7,417 bases of DNA, taken from positions 1 to 7,417 of the forward strand of contig JAXFDG010000172.1 in the NCBI GenBank assembly GCA_034173665.1. The letters are read 5' to 3'. This document shows positions 5,405 through 7,417 of this stretch, in pieces (the stretch's first letter is position 1; the number at the start of each line of letters is the position of its first letter). The position numbers were made by a program, and so were the translations under genes. The notes under the pieces were generated by a model. It did not search any database. It was not told the DNA's origin and was given only the letters and a program-made list of their open reading frames with translations. This stretch comes from Arcanobacterium_A sp034173665. GTDB lineage: Bacteria; Actinomycetota; Actinomycetes; Actinomycetales; Actinomycetaceae.

Positions 5405-7027
5405 ATGGAACTTAATCTTTCCGGAATTGCTGATGTTGAAGCGTATGCTGCTGCGGGTATTCAGCTTCCAAGTTTTAATGTGGCAGCGATGCAAGAAGAA
5501 GGTAAAGCTAAACCTCGTTGGGTGCATCTTGGTCCAGGTAATATTTTCCGCGTATTCCCAGCTCGAGTAGCGCATGATTTGCTCTCAGATGGAGAACATT
5601 GGCCAATTACTGCTGTGGTTGCCATGGATCCAGCAGAATTAGACCGCCAGTTGGCAAAGCATGATTTGATGACGCTCTCGGTCATTCTTAACCCGGATGG
5701 AACTCGAGATACCAAAGTAATTGCGTCTCTTTCTGAAGGATTAGCCTGGCAACGTGAAGCAGATTTTGCACGACTTTGCGAAATAATTGCAGACCCGCAG
5801 GTAACTATGGTGACAATGACCATTACCGAAAAAGGATACGCAATCCACGATTCGCAGGGTGCGCTTCTGCCAGATGTTTTAACCGATATGGCAACAGACC
5901 CATTGAGTTTCCACAAGAACACAATGGCGAATCTTGCTGGATTATTGGTGCGCCGATTTAATGCAGGTGCCGCTCCAATAAATGTGATTTCTTTTGATAA
6001 CTTTTCTCATAACGGCGATAAGCTCTCAGCCTCAATTTTGGAAGTATTGCAGGGATGGCTTGCTGCTGGTTTGATTGAGCAAGAAGTTCTTGATTGGGTT
6101 AAAGGTGAGCAGGTAGCTTTCCCGATTACTGTAATCGATAAAATTACTCCACGTCCGAATGAAGAATTGTCGGAAGAACTTGCTGCTCTTGGTTTTACAG
6201 ATATGCAATTGGAACTTCTTGGAAGAACTCCGCTTGCTGGTTTTGTGAATGCCGAACCAACTGAATACCTGATTATTGAAGATGTGCTCGTAGGCGAAGT
6301 TCCAGACTTAACAAAGTACGGAGTAATTCTTACTTCTCGTGAAGTTTGTGATGACTTTGAGCATATGAAGGTGACTACTTGCTTGAATCCTTTGCATACG
6401 GCTTTAGCTGTTGCGGGTGTGTTACTTGACTTCCCAACAATTGATTCAGAAATGCGCGATCCAGCTCTTCGCGCCTTCGTAGAGCGGCTCGGTTGGCAGG
6501 AAGGTCTGCCGGTAGTGGTAGATCCTGGCATTGTGACTCCGGAAGATTTCTTGCGGGAGGTTCTGGAAGTTCGTTTCCCGAACCCATTCTTGCCAGATGA
6601 TCCACGCCGTATCGCGATGGATACTTCACAGAAGCTGCCAATTCGTTTTGGAGAAACCATAAAGAAGTATCTCGAGCAGGAAAAAGATCTTGCAGAGCTG
6701 AAAGCATTGCCGCTAGTTATTGCGCTTTGGTTGCGGTATTTACTCGCTGTGGATGATTCTGGAAAAGATTTTGTTCCTTCATCCGATCCGTTGCTTGAAG
6801 AACTTCAGGCGCATTTAGCAGGAATCAAGCTCGGTTTTAGTGCTGAAGAAGGACACGACGTCGATAAGGAAATCCATGACGCCGTGGCTCCGATCCTTAG
6901 CAACCCATCAATTTTCGCGGTCAATCTGTATGAAACCCCGTTGGCCGAATATGTAGAGAAATTATTTAAGAAACTAATCGTCGGCACAGGAGCCGTGCGT
7001 GCAACACTGGAAGAGGTAGTGCTATGA
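5405..7027 (+). CDS. uxuB: Fructuronate reductase / D-mannonate oxidoreductase (mannitol dehydrogenase family)
   Basis: A 540-residue cytosolic enzyme of the long-chain polyol dehydrogenase family, which uses no zinc. It interconverts D-fructuronate and D-mannonate with NAD(H). The nucleotide-binding strand-turn is WVHLGPGNIFRVF (39-51); ISFDNFSHNGD (195-205) is a conserved central motif, and the catalytic signature K-x5-N-x2-H is Lys322, Asn328, His331 (KVTTCLNPLH). The length and N-terminus (MELNLSGI...AAGIQLP) fit the longer Thermotoga/Firmicutes type of about 540 residues rather than the roughly 486 of E. coli UxuB, supporting the start at 5405. The ribosome site there is weak (AGAAAG, about 10 nt upstream). 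It overlaps uxuA by 4 nt (ATGA), so translation is likely coupled. Other family members act on mannitol or tagaturonate, but the partner uxuA argues for mannonate. Confidence 0.92.
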   Translation: MELNLSGIADVEAYAAAGIQLPSFNVAAMQEEGKAKPRWVHLGPGNIFRVFPARVAHDLLSDGEHWPITAVVAMDPAELDRQLAKHDLMTLSVILNPDGTRDTKVIASLSEGLAWQREADFARLCEIIADPQVTMVTMTITEKGYAIHDSQGALLPDVLTDMATDPLSFHKNTMANLAGLLVRRFNAGAAPINVISFDNFSHNGDKLSASILEVLQGWLAAGLIEQEVLDWVKGEQVAFPITVIDKITPRPNEELSEELAALGFTDMQLELLGRTPLAGFVNAEPTEYLIIEDVLVGEVPDLTKYGVILTSREVCDDFEHMKVTTCLNPLHTALAVAGVLLDFPTIDSEMRDPALRAFVERLGWQEGLPVVVDPGIVTPEDFLREVLEVRFPNPFLPDDPRRIAMDTSQKLPIRFGETIKKYLEQEKDLAELKALPLVIALWLRYLLAVDDSGKDFVPSSDPLLEELQAHLAGIKLGFSAEEGHDVDKEIHDAVAPILSNPSIFAVNLYETPLAEYVEKLFKKLIVGTGAVRATLEEVVL

Positions 7028-7417
7028 AAATGACATTCCGTTGGTATGGCGAGGGTTATGACCCAATCCCGCTAAATTACATTAAGCAGATTCCGGGAAT
7101 GACCGGAACTATGGGAGTGCTTTCGCAGTATCAGGCTGGCGAAGTTTGGACCAAAGAAGAGATCAAGAAAATGGTTGATCAGGTTCAAGAAGCAGGCTTG
7201 GAATGTGAAGTTATTGAGTCAGTTAACGTGCATGAAGATATTAAACTTGGTCTTCCGAGCCGTGACGAATATATCGCTAATTACTGCGAAACTTTAGAAA
7301 ATCTTGCCGAATTTGGAATAAAGGTTGTTATCTATAACTTCATGCCAGTATTTGACTGGTTGCGGACAGAGTTGGCATATGTAAATGAAGACGGTTCAAC
7401 CTGCCTTTACTACGATC
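7024..7417 (+). CDS. uxuA: D-mannonate dehydratase, N-terminal part
   Basis: The first 131 residues of a protein usually about 350-390 long; the right edge cuts it. UxuA is a metal-dependent TIM-barrel lyase removing water from D-mannonate to give 2-keto-3-deoxy-D-gluconate, which enters central metabolism after phosphorylation and aldol cleavage. The match to UxuA is clear from MKMTFRWYGEGYDPIPL at the start, QIPGMTG (22-28), the block VIESVNVHEDIKLGLPSRD (63-81) and VVIYNFMPVFDWLRTELAY (101-119). The ATG lies inside the uxuB stop (ATGA) with AAGAGG 7 nt upstream. It acts directly on the UxuB product. No internal stop or frameshift is seen in the visible part. Confidence 0.95.
   Translation, partial: MKMTFRWYGEGYDPIPLNYIKQIPGMTGTMGVLSQYQAGEVWTKEEIKKMVDQVQEAGLECEVIESVNVHEDIKLGLPSRDEYIANYCETLENLAEFGIKVVIYNFMPVFDWLRTELAYVNEDGSTCLYYD

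Noticed and set aside
6007..6660. Long minus-strand open frame of 217 codons inside uxuB, and similar antisense or shifted frames over the dehydrogenase and dctM.
   Set aside because: Ser/Arg/Thr-rich low-complexity translations without motifs, lying wholly opposite well-supported genes; shadows of the real coding frames.
1..7417. CRISPR arrays, insertion sequences, tRNA or rRNA genes, attachment sites, phage genes.
   Set aside because: No spaced repeats, transposase-like frames, terminal inverted repeats or RNA-gene signatures were seen; the window is fully occupied by metabolic and transport genes with short gaps.

Overview
The window looks like chromosomal DNA from an actinobacterium of moderate GC (mid-40s percent by eye). 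The main evidence is the partial gene at the left edge, a dCTP deaminase very close to the mycobacterial/actinobacterial type. The other evidence is strong AAAGGAGG-type ribosome binding sites and a solute-binding protein anchored as a lipoprotein, as expected without an outer membrane. A low-GC freshwater actinobacterial lineage would fit, but that placement is a guess.

Layout: (1) 1-356, the C-terminal part of dcd on the plus strand, a housekeeping gene. (2) 381-1103, a GntR/FCD-family repressor on the minus strand, convergent with dcd. (3) 1104-1236, a compact divergent control region with a TATAAT box for the regulator and several repeated or inverted TTGTAT-type motifs that could be its operator. 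(4) 1237-7417 and beyond, six co-directional genes forming one probable operon: a zinc-type medium-chain dehydrogenase resembling L-idonate/L-gulonate 5-dehydrogenases, the three TRAP transporter components (dctP, dctQ, dctM), uxuB (fructuronate reductase/mannonate oxidoreductase) and the start of uxuA (mannonate dehydratase), which runs off the right edge. Gaps are short (47, 73, 2 and 89 nt, then a 4-nt ATGA overlap). The two longest gaps each hold a strong RNA hairpin without a U-tract.

Working model: the TRAP system imports a sugar acid using an ion gradient. UxuB reduces D-fructuronate to D-mannonate, and UxuA dehydrates that to 2-keto-3-deoxy-D-gluconate. The dehydrogenase at the head of the operon would supply fructuronate by oxidising C5 of an aldonate such as L-gulonate. 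This would explain why no uronate isomerase (UxaC) is seen here, although UxaC could lie beyond the right edge. The FCD regulator probably senses a sugar acid of the pathway and represses the operon from the shared intergenic region. Every family here is known. The interest lies in the combination, in the dehydrogenase having lost its structural zinc cysteines, and in the two intercistronic hairpins that may set different expression levels along the operon.
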